Positions 17,804 through 25,959 of a stretch of DNA of 64,000 bases are shown piece by piece. A program made the translations under genes and the position numbers. A model generated the notes under the pieces. It searched no databases. It worked only from the letters and a program-made list of their open reading frames with translations, and was not told the DNA's origin. Every line of letters begins with the position of its first letter. Positions within the stretch are counted from its first letter, which is position 1. The stretch comes from JAXLQL01 sp046331625 (GTDB lineage Bacteria > Acidobacteriota > Terriglobia > Bryobacterales > Bryobacteraceae). Location: NCBI GenBank assembly GCA_046331625.1, contig JAXLQL010000032.1, positions 1-64,000 of the forward strand, written 5' to 3'.

Positions 17804-18993
17804 GCCGCCTTTGCCGTGCGAAGAAAGCTCTTGATCGAGCGGATCGCCTGGCGCGTGCGGTGTTCGTTCTCGATGAATGCGAAGCGTACATGGCCTTCGC
17901 CGAGAGGCCCGAAGCCGATGCCAGGCGACACGGCTACGAGGGACTGCTGCAGAAGCTGCTTGGAAAACTCGAGCGATCCCATCCCCTTGTACGGCTCGGG
18001 AATCGGGGCCCACAGAAACATCGATCCCTTCGGAGGTTCCACCGCCCAGCCGGCGCGGCTCAGTCCATCCACCAACACGTCGCGCCGCTTTCGATACACC
18101 TCGCAGATCTTCGTCACTTCGTTCTCGCACTCGCGCAACGCGATGATGCCGGCGATCTGCAGCGGCTGGAAAATTCCGTAGTCGAGGTAGCTCTTGATCC
18201 GGGCCAGCGCCTTGATCATCTTGGCGTTGCCCAGACAAAAGCCCATCCGCCACCCGGCCATGTTGTATGACTTCGACATCGAGAAGATCTCCACGGCCAC
18301 TTCCTTGGCGCCGGGAACCTGCATGATGCTCGGCGGCTTGTAGCCGTCGAAAGCGATATCGGCGTAGGCGAAATCATGCACCACCATCGTGCCGTGCTTC
18401 TGCGCCAGGTCGATGATCGCTTTCATGAAGTCGTAGTCCACGCACGTCGTAGTCGGGTTGTGCGGAAACGAAATCAGGATCATCTTCGGCTTCCGCTCTT
18501 TCTTGAAGAGATCATAAAGCCGCATCAGGAACTCGCCCGGCGTCGGCATCGGGATGGTGCAGGCATGTCCCTCGGCCATGATCACGCCCCATTGGTGGAT
18601 CGGATACGCTGGGTTCGGCGACGCCACCGCGTCTCCCGGACCAATCACGGCGAACAGCAAGTGTGCCAGCGCGTCTTTGGCTCCGATCGTGGCAATCGCC
18701 TCGGTTTCGGGGTCCAGATCCACGCCGTAGTTCCGCTTGTATCGCTTGCAGACCTCGAGGCGCAGGTTCGGCAACCCGCGCGACATCGAATAGCGGTGGT
18801 TGCGCTTGTCGCGAGCCGCCTCACAGGCTTTGTTGACGATGGCCTTCGGCGTTGCTCCATCCGGATTCCCCATTCCGAAATCGATCACGTCGTACTGATC
18901 TGCCCGCAGCCGTGCCTTCATCTCGTTCACTTGCGCGAACACATAAGGCGGCAGCTTGCCGATTCGGTAAAACTCGTCAGGGGATAGTGGCAT
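17800..18993 (-). CDS. class I/II aminotransferase, AlaC-like
   Basis: PLP-dependent aminotransferase of 397 residues. The PLP lysine is in SMSKSYNMAGWRMGF (about residue 240), with NPAYPIHQWG, SFPHNPTTTCVD and VVHDFAYADIAFDGY as the other cofactor contacts. Overall resemblance is to AlaC (YfdZ), which makes alanine from pyruvate and glutamate. Aspartate aminotransferase-type activity cannot be excluded from sequence alone. It overlaps the downstream barrel gene by four bases. Confidence 0.87.
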   Translation of the reverse strand: MPLSPDEFYRIGKLPPYVFAQVNEMKARLRADQYDVIDFGMGNPDGATPKAIVNKACEAARDKRNHRYSMSRGLPNLRLEVCKRYKRNYGVDLDPETEAIATIGAKDALAHLLFAVIGPGDAVASPNPAYPIHQWGVIMAEGHACTIPMPTPGEFLMRLYDLFKKERKPKMILISFPHNPTTTCVDYDFMKAIIDLAQKHGTMVVHDFAYADIAFDGYKPPSIMQVPGAKEVAVEIFSMSKSYNMAGWRMGFCLGNAKMIKALARIKSYLDYGIFQPLQIAGIIALRECENEVTKICEVYRKRRDVLVDGLSRAGWAVEPPKGSMFLWAPIPEPYKGMGSLEFSKQLLQQSLVAVSPGIGFGPLGEGHVRFAFIENEHRTRQAIRSIKSFLRTAKAA

Positions 18994-19020
18994 CTATCTA
19001 TTTTAGAGGAAGAGCGCGCC

Positions 19021-19764
19021 TCAGCCGAACATGTACATCCCGCCGTTCACCGGAATCACCGCTCCCGTGATGTAGCTCGCCTCTTCACTCGCCAGGAACC
19101 GCACGGCCGCCGCCACTTCTTCCGCCGTTCCCAGCCGCTTCAGAGGAATGCGCCCGAGCGTCGCTTGTTTCAACTCGTCCGGCAGCCCGGCCGTCATGTC
19201 CGTTGCGATGAATCCGGGCGTCACCGCGTTCACCGTGATGTTGCGGCTGGCCACCTCCTGCGCCAAAGACTTCGTCAGTCCGATCAGCCCTGCCTTCGAT
19301 GCGACGTAGTTCGCTTGGCCCGGATTGCCCGCCTGGCCCACCACCGAGCTCAGATTCACGATCCTGCCCCAGCGCTCTTTCACCATGCCGGGAAGCACTT
19401 GTTGCGTCGCCAGAAACGCGCCCGTGAGATTCGTCGCCAGCACCGAGTTCCAATCGTCCGGCTTCATCCGCATCGCGAGGCCGTCTTTGGTCACGCCCGC
19501 GTTGTTCACCAGGATCTCGATCTTGCCGAACTCCTTGGCCGCCGCAAACGCCGCTTCGATCGACTCCGGCTTCGACAAGTCCATCTCCACCACGTACGAC
19601 TCGGGGATCTCCTTCGCCACCTCTTCGAGTCTCGCCCGGTCGCGCGCGGCCAGCACCACCCGGTGCCCTGCCGCCGCCAATGCCAGCGCGCAAGCTCGCC
19701 CGATACCCCGGCTTGCACCTGAAACAAAAGCAGTGCGTTTTGTCATCATTAATGAATATGGCAT
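19021..19764 (-). CDS. fabG: 3-oxoacyl-ACP reductase
   Basis: Short-chain dehydrogenase that reduces 3-oxoacyl-ACP with NADPH in fatty-acid synthesis. 247 residues from the ATG at 19764. Cofactor motif SGASRGIGRACALAL, then LVNNAGVTKDGLAMRMK (FabG-specific), the catalytic Ser in NLSSVVGQ, YVASKAG (Tyr/Lys), and PGFIATDMT. Internal ATGs at 19749 and 19746 give the more usual start MTKRTAFVSG, but only the 19764 ATG has a Shine-Dalgarno-like AAGGT about seven bases upstream. With that start the 5' end overlaps the divergent ubiD gene. Confidence 0.92.
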   Translation of the reverse strand: MPYSLMMTKRTAFVSGASRGIGRACALALAAAGHRVVLAARDRARLEEVAKEIPESYVVEMDLSKPESIEAAFAAAKEFGKIEILVNNAGVTKDGLAMRMKPDDWNSVLATNLTGAFLATQQVLPGMVKERWGRIVNLSSVVGQAGNPGQANYVASKAGLIGLTKSLAQEVASRNITVNAVTPGFIATDMTAGLPDELKQATLGRIPLKRLGTAEEVAAAVRFLASEEASYITGAVIPVNGGMYMFG

Positions 19765-21209
19765 ACAAAGACCTTCGTGAGTTCATCGCCGCCCTCGACA
19801 AGGCTGGCGAACTCACGCGGATCCCCTTCGAAGTCGACCCCGAACTGGAAATTACCGAGTTCGCCGACCGTTCCGTCAAGCGCGGCGGCCCCGCTCTCCT
19901 ATTCGAAAAACCGAAGGGTTCCCAGGTCCCCGTGCTCGTCAACGCCTTCGCCAGCCGCAAGCGCATGGAGATCGCACTCGGCGTCGACTCGATCGACGAA
20001 ATCGCCGCTCGCATCTCCGAGTACCTCCAGATGAAGATGCCGGAAGGCTTGCTCGGCAAGATCAAGATGCTGCCCATGCTCGCCGAGATGGGTTCGTTTT
20101 TTCCGAAGATCGTGAGCGATGGTCCCTGTCAGGAAGTGGTGAAGCAGAGCGGCTTCTCGCTGTTCGATTTCCCGATCCTCAAGTGTTGGCCCGATGACGG
20201 TGGCCGCTACATCACGCTGCCCATGGTGTTCTCGAAGAACCCCGAGACCGGCAAGCGCAACTGCGGCTGCTATCGCCTGCAGGTGTTCGATGAGCGCACC
20301 ACCGGCATGCACTGGCAGACCCACAAGCAGGGCGCGGAACACCACCGCCGCCTCACCGCGCTCGGCCAGACCAAACGCATGGAGGTCGCCGTGGCCATCG
20401 GCGCCGACCCTGCCACCATGTACTCGGCGATCCTCCCTCTTCCGCCCGACCTAGACGAAATGATGATCGCCGGATTCCTCCGCTCCAAGCCCGTCGAGAT
20501 GGTGAAGTGCAAGACCGTCGACATCGAGGTTCCGGCTCAATCGGAACTCGTGCTCGAAGGGTACGTGCAGTTGGGTGAACTCCGCACGGAGGGTCCCTTC
20601 GGTGACCACACCGGCTTCTATTCGCTCGCCGACGAGTATCCCGTCTTCCACGTCACGTGCGTCACGCATCGCAAGAATCCCGTCTATCCCACCACCATTG
20701 TCGGACCGCCGCCCATGGAAGACTTCTACATGGGACAAGCCATCGAGCGTATCTTCCTTCCACTCATGCGCCTCAACCTGCCCGAAGTGCGCGACATCCA
20801 CATGCCCGCCGAAGGCATCTTCCATAACCTCATCATCGTGTCGATCCGCAAGTCGTACCCTGGGCACGCCCGCAAAGTGATGCACGGAATCTGGGGTACC
20901 GGACAAGCCATGTTCTCCAAGTGCATTGTCGTAGTCGACGAAGACGTGGATGTGCAAAACGTCAGCGAGGTCGCCTGGAAAGCGCTCAACAACATTGACC
21001 CGGAACGCGACATCGAGTTCGTGCACGGGCCTGTCGATTCGCTCGACCACGCCAGCCGCCTGCCGAACTTCGGGTCCAAGATGGGTATCGACGCCACCAA
21101 GAAGTGGCCCGCCGAAGGCTTCACCCGCCCCTGGCCCGATGTCATCCGCATGTCTCCCGCCGTCGTGAGCCGCGTTGACGAGCTCTGGAAGAAGTCAGGG
21201 CTGCGCTAG
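19758..21209 (+). CDS. ubiD: UbiD-family decarboxylase
   Basis: Prenylated-FMN-dependent decarboxylase acting on an aromatic acid, in ubiquinone or menaquinone synthesis or aromatic catabolism. 483 residues from MAYKDLREFIAALDKAGELT; another ATG lies six bases upstream at 19752. UbiD signatures: GPCQEVVKQ, LPMVFSKNP, GMHWQTHKQGAEHHR, EGPFGDHTGFYS and YPTTIVGPPPMEDFYMGQAIER. No Shine-Dalgarno is visible, and the start abuts or overlaps fabG on the other strand. No UbiX flavin prenyltransferase gene is in the window. tRNA-His follows 37 bp later. Confidence 0.93.
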   Translation: MAYKDLREFIAALDKAGELTRIPFEVDPELEITEFADRSVKRGGPALLFEKPKGSQVPVLVNAFASRKRMEIALGVDSIDEIAARISEYLQMKMPEGLLGKIKMLPMLAEMGSFFPKIVSDGPCQEVVKQSGFSLFDFPILKCWPDDGGRYITLPMVFSKNPETGKRNCGCYRLQVFDERTTGMHWQTHKQGAEHHRRLTALGQTKRMEVAVAIGADPATMYSAILPLPPDLDEMMIAGFLRSKPVEMVKCKTVDIEVPAQSELVLEGYVQLGELRTEGPFGDHTGFYSLADEYPVFHVTCVTHRKNPVYPTTIVGPPPMEDFYMGQAIERIFLPLMRLNLPEVRDIHMPAEGIFHNLIIVSIRKSYPGHARKVMHGIWGTGQAMFSKCIVVVDEDVDVQNVSEVAWKALNNIDPERDIEFVHGPVDSLDHASRLPNFGSKMGIDATKKWPAEGFTRPWPDVIRMSPAVVSRVDELWKKSGLR

Positions 21210-21246
21210 TCCGCGAATTTGCTAAAATAAAAGGGTCCTTCCTTGC

Positions 21247-21324
21247 GGTGCCCATAGCTCAGCTGGTAGTAGCACCGGATTGTGGTTCCGGATGTCGTGG
21301 GTTCGAATCCCACTGGGCACCCCA
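21247..21324 (+). tRNA. tRNA-His (GTG)
   Basis: Cloverleaf read by eye. The acceptor stem GTGCCCA (21248-21254) pairs with TGGGCAC (21314-21320). The extra G at 21247 faces C73 at 21321, the hallmark of tRNA-His. The anticodon stem CCGGA/TCCGG encloses the loop with anticodon GTG at 21282-21284. The T-arm GTGGGTTCGAATCCCAC is perfect and CCA is encoded (21322-21324). One D-stem pair is mismatched. Confidence 0.97.
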
Positions 21325-21352
21325 GCTTTCCTCAGCGCTGCCCCACCGAGTC

Positions 21353-22084
21353 TCAACGCAGAATTCCGGCGACCGAGGCCGTGAGACGCTCGAAGCGCGC
21401 CTCTACGGCGTCCAAATTCCACTGGCGCTGTACCGGCTCTGCGGGTGGCCTCCAAAATAGGCGCATCCACGCAGCCGAACAGACTGTCCCCGCAGCCAAG
21501 AGCGCCGTATTCGACACGGGAGCCCACCTGGGTCCGAACGCTGCTGTCGTTACGGCCGACAGTGCCTCCGCCACGCAGAGCGTTGCGAGGATCGCATGAT
21601 GCCGGTCTGCCATCAAGCCTCGCGGAACTGCCCACGACCGAAACAACCACAACCATAGCCAGCAGAAGCCGGCCAGGAAGATCGACACTGGCCTGTGGGC
21701 TTGAAAGGCCATCCGCCATGCCCCTGGCAAAGCTACCAGCCAATCACTCGATAGCCACCACGGGATCGACGCGACCGCTATCCCAAAAGCGAACATGGCG
21801 AGCCCGGTTCCGCGGATCGCGCGGTAGAGCGACACGCGGATCCAAAAGATCTCGAAAACGGCCAGAGCCAGCAACGCCAGCACGAAGGGGTCGAGGATTC
21901 GGTAAAGCTCCCGATAGAGATCCGAATCGTTCGGGCGTCCACCCACCAGTGCAAGAATTCCGCTTTTGGCGCACGCCGCCACCAGCCACACGCAGAAGCA
22001 GGGCAGCTTCCGGCAAAAGCGCGGCGCGAAGGCGAGGATGGCCGCTCGGGCCGCGATTGCTGCGTACCAAGCGGCCAATTCCAT
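21353..22084 (-). CDS. polytopic membrane protein of unknown function
   Basis: 243 residues with about seven hydrophobic segments, such as FVLALLALAVFEIFWI, GLAMFAFGIAVASIPWWL, IFLAGFCWLWLWLF and a C-terminal AALLAAGTVCSAAWMRLFW. There is no signal peptide beyond the first membrane helix. No catalytic motif or family is recognised. Trp/Phe-rich helices with short loops resemble small uncharacterised membrane proteins common in Acidobacteriota. It ends 28 bp from the tRNA on the other strand. Confidence 0.65.
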   Translation of the reverse strand: MELAAWYAAIAARAAILAFAPRFCRKLPCFCVWLVAACAKSGILALVGGRPNDSDLYRELYRILDPFVLALLALAVFEIFWIRVSLYRAIRGTGLAMFAFGIAVASIPWWLSSDWLVALPGAWRMAFQAHRPVSIFLAGFCWLWLWLFRSWAVPRGLMADRHHAILATLCVAEALSAVTTAAFGPRWAPVSNTALLAAGTVCSAAWMRLFWRPPAEPVQRQWNLDAVEARFERLTASVAGILR

Positions 22085-22106
22085 GGCTGGATTCTATCAG
22101 TCCGAC

Positions 22107-22397
22107 CTACCGCAACACAATTGCTGGGGGCGGATCGGAGGGATACGGAGCCGGATCTTGAGTGAAGGCGGCGGCCATGGCCGGCGAGCCCGCGGAAATC
22201 AGCGAACTCGACGGTGGCGGATCGGAGGGATACGGAGCCGGATCTTGAGCGAAGGCGGCGGCCATGGCAGGCGAGCCCGCGGAAATCAGCGAACTCGACG
22301 GCGGCGGATCGGACGGATACGGAGCCGGGTCTTGACCGAAGACGACGCCCACGAACAGCGCGCAGGCGCAAATGATCGAACAAAGTGTTTTCTTCAC
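22107..22397 (-). CDS. small secreted protein made of 29-residue tandem repeats
   Basis: 96 residues. The signal peptide MKKTLCSIICACALFVGVVFG is followed from residue 22 by two near-identical 29-residue repeats that begin QDPAPYPSDPPPSSS and continue LISAGSPAMAAAF(A/T). A third, truncated copy ends at the stop. Each repeat has a Pro-rich, probably extended part and an Ala/Met-rich, probably helical part. The GTG start is preceded by a GGAG-like site in AGCAGGAGAAATTTC. No known family comes to mind. The repeats may be a recent slippage product. Confidence 0.7.
   Translation of the reverse strand: MKKTLCSIICACALFVGVVFGQDPAPYPSDPPPSSSLISAGSPAMAAAFAQDPAPYPSDPPPSSSLISAGSPAMAAAFTQDPAPYPSDPPPAIVLR
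22125..22334. repeat. 87-bp tandem repeat, about 2.4 copies
   Basis: The segment TACGGAGCCGGATCTTGAG recurs at 22144, 22231 and (one change) 22318, exactly 87 bp apart. The copies differ by only a few bases. The unit length is a multiple of three, so the coding frame of the secreted repeat protein is preserved. Confidence 0.9.
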
Positions 22398-23073
22398 GAA
22401 ATTTCTCCTGCTGGAAGTCCCAGCAGTTCTAAGGATATGCTAGCCGGGGAAATCGACTACGTTGCGGGGAAATGTCAAATTGCAAAGCACGCTCATCCCA
22501 ATTTGCGACCCGCTTTCTTGCAGCTACTCCTTCGCCCGCCACACGCTCCCGCTGGCCACTTGACGGCGCTGCGATTTCCCGGTAAAGTCAGGTCCATGTG
22601 TCCGAAATTGCGATTCTCGGAGAATTCGAATCGTGAACCTCGGCGAGCGCTCGCCGCAGCGACTCTGCCGCGGCAAGCAACGAAGCTGCCGCAGGCCGCC
22701 CTTTTGTCCAAAATTGTCGGAACCGAAGGGTTTCATCTCGTTCCTCCGGCCGCCCTGCGCCAGTATCGCCGCGCGAGAGTTGCCTGCCTCTTCAATCTAT
22801 GTTTCGAGCTGCGCTCGGCAGCCGCCGCGCTATTTGATCAACGGACCGCCGCGCAATCGGCCGATCTGCACCGGATTCTCGCAGACCATCTGACGATTCA
22901 TTGGTGTCTGGGCAAGATACTCCTCTCGGGTACACTTTCCATCATGGGCGCTCCCTGCGGGGTGGCGGCGGACCGCGCTGTACGCGAGGTATTCGGGATC
23001 CTCCACCAGCCCGCCGCGTTGGCCGGTTGACACGCTCCGAAACGCCGCGCGGGCGATCGGGTTTAATAGGGTT
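22398..23073. other. 676-bp gap without a recognised gene
   Basis: This is the region between two divergent secreted-protein genes. Long open frames exist on both strands here, but none shows a start site, family motif or signal peptide. A TTTAATAGGGTTATG stretch precedes the next gene. It may hold the promoters of both flanking genes or the remains of decayed sequence. Confidence 0.4.
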
Positions 23074-25653
23074 ATGTACCGCCGCGTCTCGTTCGTACGC
23101 TTGCTTACGCTAGCTCTGCCGGCAGCAACCCTCTGGTGCCAGATCCCGATCATCAACCAACGCGGCGCGCTCAACGCCGTCACGCTCGAACCTGCGCCCA
23201 GCAGGCTCACGCCCGGTGGCATCCTGCGTGTTCGCGGTTTCAGCCTCGGACCCGTCGAAGGCGCGCAAGCTCCCGCAGGTGATCTGCCCACGTCGCTCGG
23301 CGGAACCGAATTGCTGATCAACAACCGGCCTGCACCGTTGTTCTCCGTCAGTCCCGAACAGATCGTCGCGCAGGTTCCATGGGAGACGCCGGCCAACACC
23401 GGGATCGCACAAGTGGTGGTCCGCCGCGGTGGCCAGCAAAGCCGCCCCGTAACCATTCGCATCGTGCAAGCGCTTCCCGCCATCCGCACCGCGAACGGCG
23501 AAGGTTGGGGCGAGGCTGCTGCCAAGGAAGACAACGGCGTCATCACGCTCGCCGTCACTGGGCTCGGGCCTACTGAACCTGCCGCCATCAGCGGTAAGCC
23601 CGGCGCCGCCGACGCGCCTGCATCGCCTCGATCGGAAATTCGCTCCTTTGTCGGTGGCCTGCCCGCTGAGACTTCCGCGATTCTGTCTCCAGACCGCGTC
23701 GGCGAGTACCAGGTGAGCATCAAGCTCCCGGAACTATCCCAACCCGGTGACGTGATCACGGTCAGCGGACCCGGCCAGATAGGCAATCGCGCCCTGCGCG
23801 GCAAGGGCGCCGCGCGCGTCGAGTACCTGCCGCTGCCGCAAGGCGCGCGCGCCATCTCCACGCTGCGCACCTCTGACCTTCGCGCCAACTACGTGGTGGG
23901 TCATGGTCCGCGCGGCAACGACGGCTGCTATCCCTCTTGGCTCTTTGATTTCGCTCGCCGAACGGCCACCTCCGTTGGATCTTGCCTCATCGCCGCGCAG
24001 CAGAACGCCGCGTCCCCCCTGCAGCCCCTCAACGAAACCTCACTCATCGCCTCCTTCGCCGGACCCGCCACCGGCAACGGCGACCTCCAGACCGGCCTTT
24101 CCTCGAAGGTGGTGCTGTTCAATCCTGCCCGCGAAGGCGCCCTTACGGCGCAGTTGCCGGCTGCCGCTTCGTTTCTCGCAGCCACCGGGGACGGGTCTCT
24201 ACTCGCCGCGGGCGGGCAACTCGAAACCGCGGTCCGTGTGGATGCCATGACTGGCGATGTCTCACCCGTGGATCTGCAGATCGGATTCCCCGGCGCGGGA
24301 GGTGGTGGCGGAGGCGGCGGTGGAGGCGCGTTTCAGCTTGCCGCCGAGGTGGACGCCGGCGACGGCGTGAAGCAGGTGCTCACGCTGCCTGTCAACGTCG
24401 GTCAAGGATCGCTTGCCCTAGTCGTGGCCGATGACGCGGATAAGCCCGCCCGCGCCAAACTGGCGCTGCTCAACCAACGCGGCGAGGTAACTGGCACGCG
24501 CAACTTCCCCTCCGGTTGGATCCCGCTGCTCGCTCCGCAACAAGCGCAACAGGGTGGTGGTGGTCAGGGCGGCCAACTGCCCGGCGGAGTAAACTTCGCC
24601 CGCCTCAACCGGCTGCCCAACATGTACGATGCCGCAACGCGCAGCTACTATTTGCTGGCTCGCAAGTCAGATGGTTCCGCGCACGGCATGGTGGTTTTCT
24701 CGGGCGCCGACCTCGCGGCCAAAGCCGTCGATTTCCCCAGCGGGTGGTTTGCGGCAACGTGCAGCCCGCAGTTGCCTCTGTATACGCTCGAACTCTCCCG
24801 CCGCCTTGCCGTGTTCGGTGCTCCGCGATCGGAAGACGCGGTGCAGGCGCGTTGCGCTTCGAGCGGCTACGTGCTGGTCGATATCGCCGGACAAACCGCG
24901 CGAGCCGTGCCGTTCCCAGGCGCCGGCATCGCCAACACGCGCGCATCGGTGGGCGAGATGAACGACTACCTTTACGCCTCCAACACCGATGCGAGCAGCG
25001 GCAACTCCGACACTCTCTTCGTGCTCGATACGGTGGCCGAGACCGCCTTCCGCCTCGACCTCCCCGCGGGTGTTTCGAGCTTCTCAGGCATCATCTCGGC
25101 GCCCTCCCTCTCCTCACTCATCGCCATCGCGACCAATCAGACTGCGGGCGACGCCGGGCTCGTTGTTTTTGATCTCGAAGGCGAACAGCAGCGGGTGCTG
25201 CCTGTGCCCGACGGATTTCAGACCGTGCAGTTCGGCGCCGTGTTCCTCAATTCGAGAAAGGTGGTGGCGCGCGGCATCAAGGCCAACGGCTCGCAGTACC
25301 TCATCTATGACCTGCTGACTGGCGACCTCGCCATGCCCGCCAATCCGGAAGGCGTTGTCCACGTGGGCGCGCTTCCCGTTGCCAATCCAGGAACTGGCGG
25401 CGGTGGTGGCGGAAATCCAGGCGGACCGGGAGGGCCTGGCGGACCCGGAGGCCCTGGCGGACCTGGGGGGCCCGGTGGTCCCTTTCCCGGCGGCGGAAAT
25501 CCCGGAGGCGGCGGAGGCGGTGGTGGCGCCACTGCCGGGACTGTTGCGGTGCAGCCGCTCCAGACCATCAACGCCAAGGGAAACTCGATCGCCGCTCTCG
25601 GCTTTGACTCGAATCGAAACCCGGCAGGAATCGTCGTCGTCCGAGTTCCGTAA
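23074..25653 (+). CDS. large secreted protein with Solibacter-type (TIGR03437-like) domain and Gly/Pro-rich tail
   Basis: 859 residues with signal peptide MYRRVSFVRLLTLALPAATLWC. The next about 130 residues match the domain abundant in Solibacter: LTPGGILRVRGFSLGPVEGA, LGGTELLINNRPAPLFSVSP, EQIVAQVPWETPANTG. That domain is usually C-terminal; here it is N-terminal. The rest is a beta-rich region of unknown family with a Gly run at about residues 409-417. A collagen-like Gly-Gly-Pro stretch follows at about 778-810, before a short terminal strand region. Probably cell-surface or periplasmic; function unknown. Confidence 0.8.
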   Translation: MYRRVSFVRLLTLALPAATLWCQIPIINQRGALNAVTLEPAPSRLTPGGILRVRGFSLGPVEGAQAPAGDLPTSLGGTELLINNRPAPLFSVSPEQIVAQVPWETPANTGIAQVVVRRGGQQSRPVTIRIVQALPAIRTANGEGWGEAAAKEDNGVITLAVTGLGPTEPAAISGKPGAADAPASPRSEIRSFVGGLPAETSAILSPDRVGEYQVSIKLPELSQPGDVITVSGPGQIGNRALRGKGAARVEYLPLPQGARAISTLRTSDLRANYVVGHGPRGNDGCYPSWLFDFARRTATSVGSCLIAAQQNAASPLQPLNETSLIASFAGPATGNGDLQTGLSSKVVLFNPAREGALTAQLPAAASFLAATGDGSLLAAGGQLETAVRVDAMTGDVSPVDLQIGFPGAGGGGGGGGGGAFQLAAEVDAGDGVKQVLTLPVNVGQGSLALVVADDADKPARAKLALLNQRGEVTGTRNFPSGWIPLLAPQQAQQGGGGQGGQLPGGVNFARLNRLPNMYDAATRSYYLLARKSDGSAHGMVVFSGADLAAKAVDFPSGWFAATCSPQLPLYTLELSRRLAVFGAPRSEDAVQARCASSGYVLVDIAGQTARAVPFPGAGIANTRASVGEMNDYLYASNTDASSGNSDTLFVLDTVAETAFRLDLPAGVSSFSGIISAPSLSSLIAIATNQTAGDAGLVVFDLEGEQQRVLPVPDGFQTVQFGAVFLNSRKVVARGIKANGSQYLIYDLLTGDLAMPANPEGVVHVGALPVANPGTGGGGGGNPGGPGGPGGPGGPGGPGGPGGPFPGGGNPGGGGGGGGATAGTVAVQPLQTINAKGNSIAALGFDSNRNPAGIVVVRVP

Positions 25654-25671
25654 GCCGAAAGGCCGGATCCG

Positions 25672-25938
25672 GCTACGATGCGCCTGGCTTTGAGTGTCGC
25701 GACGGGCGCGTCAAGGAAAGATCCGCCGGTGGAAGCCGCAACTCGATCGTGCAAACCAATCTCCCCTGCCTTCTTTGGAGCAATCGAGGTCGCGCCGGGG
25801 CGTCAAACACATTTGGCTCGCCGATCCCCAAAGCCGCAAGCTCTTCGTGCTCCTGGCAGGCAAGCTCCACGAAGTGACCGCTTCGACCTCGACGACCCGC
25901 CTCTCGTCATCGAGCCTCACCAAATCTTCGACGAGTAG
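25672..25938 (+). pseudogene. Uma2-family nuclease remnant with internal deletion and frame breaks
   Basis: One frame from 25671 reads GYDAPGFECRDGRVKERSAG then GSRNSIVQTNL, which resembles the N-terminal region of Uma2 (DUF820) proteins. Another frame, from about 25797, reads VKHIWLADPQSRKLFVLLAG, the Uma2 C-terminal strand. A third frame ends FDLDDPPLVIEPHQIFDE before TAG at 25936-25938. The middle of the nuclease domain is missing. Together this is a deleted, frameshifted Uma2 gene and not an intact ORF. Confidence 0.6.
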
Positions 25939-25959
25939 CCACATCTGCCGCACCGTGGC

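Noticed and set aside
21778..22383. 201-codon frame with Arg/Ser repeats
   Set aside because: An out-of-frame reading of the same 87-bp repeat; the frame with a signal peptide (22107-22397) is preferred.
22830..23073. Minus-strand frame reading LVEDPEYLAYSAVRRHP
   Set aside because: Looks protein-like in part but runs antisense into the secreted-protein gene and has no start or recognised family.
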